5,303 nucleotides of DNA from an uncultured Spirochaetia bacterium (GTDB taxonomy: Bacteria > Spirochaetota > CALGPD01), in NCBI GenBank assembly GCA_937960625.1, contig CALGPD010000270.1:1-5303 (forward strand), in the 5' to 3' direction. The notes beneath the pieces are model-generated. The model saw only the letters and a program-made list of their open reading frames with translations. It was not told the origin of the DNA and searched no databases. Of the stretch, positions 3,501 to 5,303 are shown piece by piece; the first letter of the stretch is position 1, and every line of letters starts with the position of its first letter. A program made the position numbers and the translations under genes.

Positions 3501-5303
3501 CGTTATTTTCGACCTTCCCATTGAAAAAGAATTCACATACAAAGTAAATGACCGGCACGCAAAAATACTAAAGCAATACGCCCGTATTATTGCTCCGTTT
3601 AAAAACGCAAAAAAAAAAGGCGTTGCTTATAAACTAAATGTTGCCAAACCCGACTTTGATACCAAAGAAATAATAGACGTTATTGATGAAACACCTTTGA
3701 TTAACAACAACGCGTTAGATCTTGCAAATTGGATGAAACAGCACTATGTGTGTACACTTGGACAGGCTGTTTTCACAATGCTGCCCGGGGAAACAAAAGA
3801 AAAAATAGATGAAATTAAACAATACCAGAGAAAACAACTACTAATATTAAATGACGAACAGCGGCAGGCTTTTGATAAAGTTAAGCTTAGCATTGATGAA
3901 AACAGGCATGAAGCATTTTTACTTTACGGTGTCACGGGCTCGGGTAAAACCGAAGTTTACCGGCACATTGCTGATTATTTAAAACAAAAAGAAAAAATCA
4001 CAACCATACTAGTTCCTGAAATATCCTTAACCCCGCAGACTATCAGAAGGTTTGCGGAAATATTCGGTGAACGCGTTGCTGTGATTCATTCACGGTTAAA
4101 CCCAAAAGAAAAACTATATCATTGGAAACGAATACAGCGCAAAGAAGTTGACGTTGTTTTGGGCGCAAGGAGCGCTGTATTTGCCCCAATATCCAATCCG
4201 GGATGCATAATCATAGACGAAGAACACGAAACGAGTTACAAATCAGGAGATACACCGAGATACAGCGCAAAACAGGTTGCTTTTTTTCTTGCGCATAAAA
4301 ATAAAATCCCGCTTGTGCTGGGAAGCGCGACACCGCAAATAGAATCCTATTATCACGCTTTAAACGGCAGAATAACCCTGCTGCCTTTAAAAAAGCGGTT
4401 CGCGAAAGAACAAAACAAAGACATTGAGATTTTAGATATTTCAAAAACCAAAGGCATGTTTCACCAAAATTTGATTTCAAGCGTTATATCAAGGCTGGCA
4501 AACAACGAGCAGACCATTCTGCTTTTAAACCGCAGGGGATTTACGCCGTATATTCTTTGTAAACAATGCGGACAGACCGTGCAGTGTGATAACTGCAGCG
4601 TTGCCATGACATATCATAAAAGCAAAAACGCTCTTCTTTGCCATTCATGCGGAGCGGCGAAAAGCCGGGTAAATGTATGCCCGGAATGCGGAAGCTATGA
4701 AATGGAGCAAATCGGCAGCGGCACGGAAAAGATAGAAGAAATCCTTGAAATGACTTTTACCGGAGCAAAAATTGGCAGAATGGATTTTGATACAACCAGA
4801 GGCAAAAAAGGGCACACAAAAATCCTAGACGCGCTCGCGAACAAAGAGATTGATATATTAGTTGGAACGCAAATGATTGCAAAAGGCCTTCATTTTCCCA
4901 ACGTAACTCTTGTTGGTGTAATTGATTCCGATATAGCATTGAACCTTCCGGATTTCCGCGCCGGGGAGAGAATATTCTCGTTGCTTATGCAGGTTTCAGG
5001 CCGTGCGGGCAGAGGCGAAATTAAAGGCAAGGTCATCATTCAAACGAGAAGCCCGGAACACTTTGTAATAAAACTCGCGGCACAGGAAAATTATGACGAA
5101 TTCTATGAAAAGGAAATTGAAATTAGAAAACAAACCCTGTGGCCTCCGTTCAGCCGTGTGTTAAGAATGGTTTTGCGCGGAACCCAAGAAACTTATGTTG
5201 AAGAGCAGATAATAAAAGCGGTGCATGAAATAGGCACAGTTACCGGAGTTGAATTATTAGGCCCTTCCCCCTGCCCTTTGTCCAAGGTTAATAAATATTT
5301 CCG
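3490..5303 (+). CDS. priA: Primosomal protein N' / replication-restart helicase PriA (3' end outside window)
   Basis: Open to the right edge, 604 complete codons. PriA recognises stalled or collapsed replication forks and reloads the replicative helicase. The N-terminus MYISVIFDLPIEKEFTYKV starts the 3'-DNA-binding domain (about 1-100, ending MLPGE). Helicase lobe 1 begins at LNDEQ (120-124) and carries Walker A G147-VTGSGKT154 with Lys153, VPEISLTPQT, D243-E-E-H246, the aromatic-rich loop SYKSGDTPRYSAKQVA, and GSAT (278-281). The eight cysteines that bind two zinc ions are all present: 357, 360, 366, 369, 384, 387, 397 and 400. Lobe 2 shows GSGTEKIEEIL, GTQMIAKGLHFP and QVSGRAGRG (501-509). 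The C-terminal domain has begun (LGPSPCPLSKVNKYF) when the window ends. The roughly 70-residue winged-helix domain that normally sits between the DNA-binding domain and the helicase seems absent: only about 20 residues join them. The ATG at 3490 overlaps the glycosylase end by 11 bases; GGGG lies four bases before it. The first codon after the cut would complete the expected Arg of YFR. Confidence 0.97.
   Translation, partial: MYISVIFDLPIEKEFTYKVNDRHAKILKQYARIIAPFKNAKKKGVAYKLNVAKPDFDTKEIIDVIDETPLINNNALDLANWMKQHYVCTLGQAVFTMLPGETKEKIDEIKQYQRKQLLILNDEQRQAFDKVKLSIDENRHEAFLLYGVTGSGKTEVYRHIADYLKQKEKITTILVPEISLTPQTIRRFAEIFGERVAVIHSRLNPKEKLYHWKRIQRKEVDVVLGARSAVFAPISNPGCIIIDEEHETSYKSGDTPRYSAKQVAFFLAHKNKIPLVLGSATPQIESYYHALNGRITLLPLKKRFAKEQNKDIEILDISKTKGMFHQNLISSVISRLANNEQTILLLNRRGFTPYILCKQCGQTVQCDNCSVAMTYHKSKNALLCHSCGAAKSRVNVCPECGSYEMEQIGSGTEKIEEILEMTFTGAKIGRMDFDTTRGKKGHTKILDALANKEIDILVGTQMIAKGLHFPNVTLVGVIDSDIALNLPDFRAGERIFSLLMQVSGRAGRGEIKGKVIIQTRSPEHFVIKLAAQENYDEFYEKEIEIRKQTLWPPFSRVLRMVLRGTQETYVEEQIIKAVHEIGTVTGVELLGPSPCPLSKVNKYF

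Noticed and set aside
4211..4939. Two - strand ORFs of 60-89 codons opposite priA.
   Set aside because: priA is unbroken and highly conserved over this stretch; the antisense products look like random translations.

Overview
The window is an AT-rich bacterial segment with every supported gene on the + strand. It holds four complete protein genes, two genes cut by the window edges, and one intergenic region (1631-1936) with regulatory-looking structure. In order: the C-terminal part of a radical SAM protein (probably cobalamin-binding type), an exported caspase-like (C14) peptidase, an HPr phosphocarrier, a DksA/TraR-type zinc-finger protein, a family 4-like [4Fe-4S] uracil-DNA glycosylase, and the primosomal helicase PriA, which is open at the right edge. 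There are no rRNA or tRNA genes, CRISPR arrays or transposon parts that I can see.

The organism cannot be named with confidence. Low GC, weak Shine-Dalgarno sequences at most starts, an HPr lacking the regulatory serine, and a short PriA point to a deep-branching, perhaps host-associated or anaerobic lineage. Elusimicrobiota/Endomicrobium-like bacteria are one guess and other AT-rich uncultured phyla are equally open. A 16S or marker-gene context would be needed.

Layout: 2-631 and 695-1630 are very AT-rich and may be read together. 1631-1936 holds a possible 20-codon leader ORF, a hairpin, a strong intrinsic terminator whose loop repeats one arm of that hairpin, and two overlapping promoter candidates for HPr. 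The HPr and dksA-like genes are separated by a short spacer. That spacer carries a promoter resembling the one in front of HPr, so the two may be co-regulated while transcribed separately. From 2754 on, the glycosylase and PriA overlap by 11 bases and are probably translated together, linking uracil repair to restart of stalled replication forks.

Nothing here amounts to a clear new multi-gene system. The points most worth a second look are the attenuator-like leader at 1678-1807, the shared promoter block before HPr and the dksA-like gene, the apparent absence of the winged-helix domain in PriA, the Ser-to-Asn change in HPr, and the altered catalytic motif of the glycosylase.
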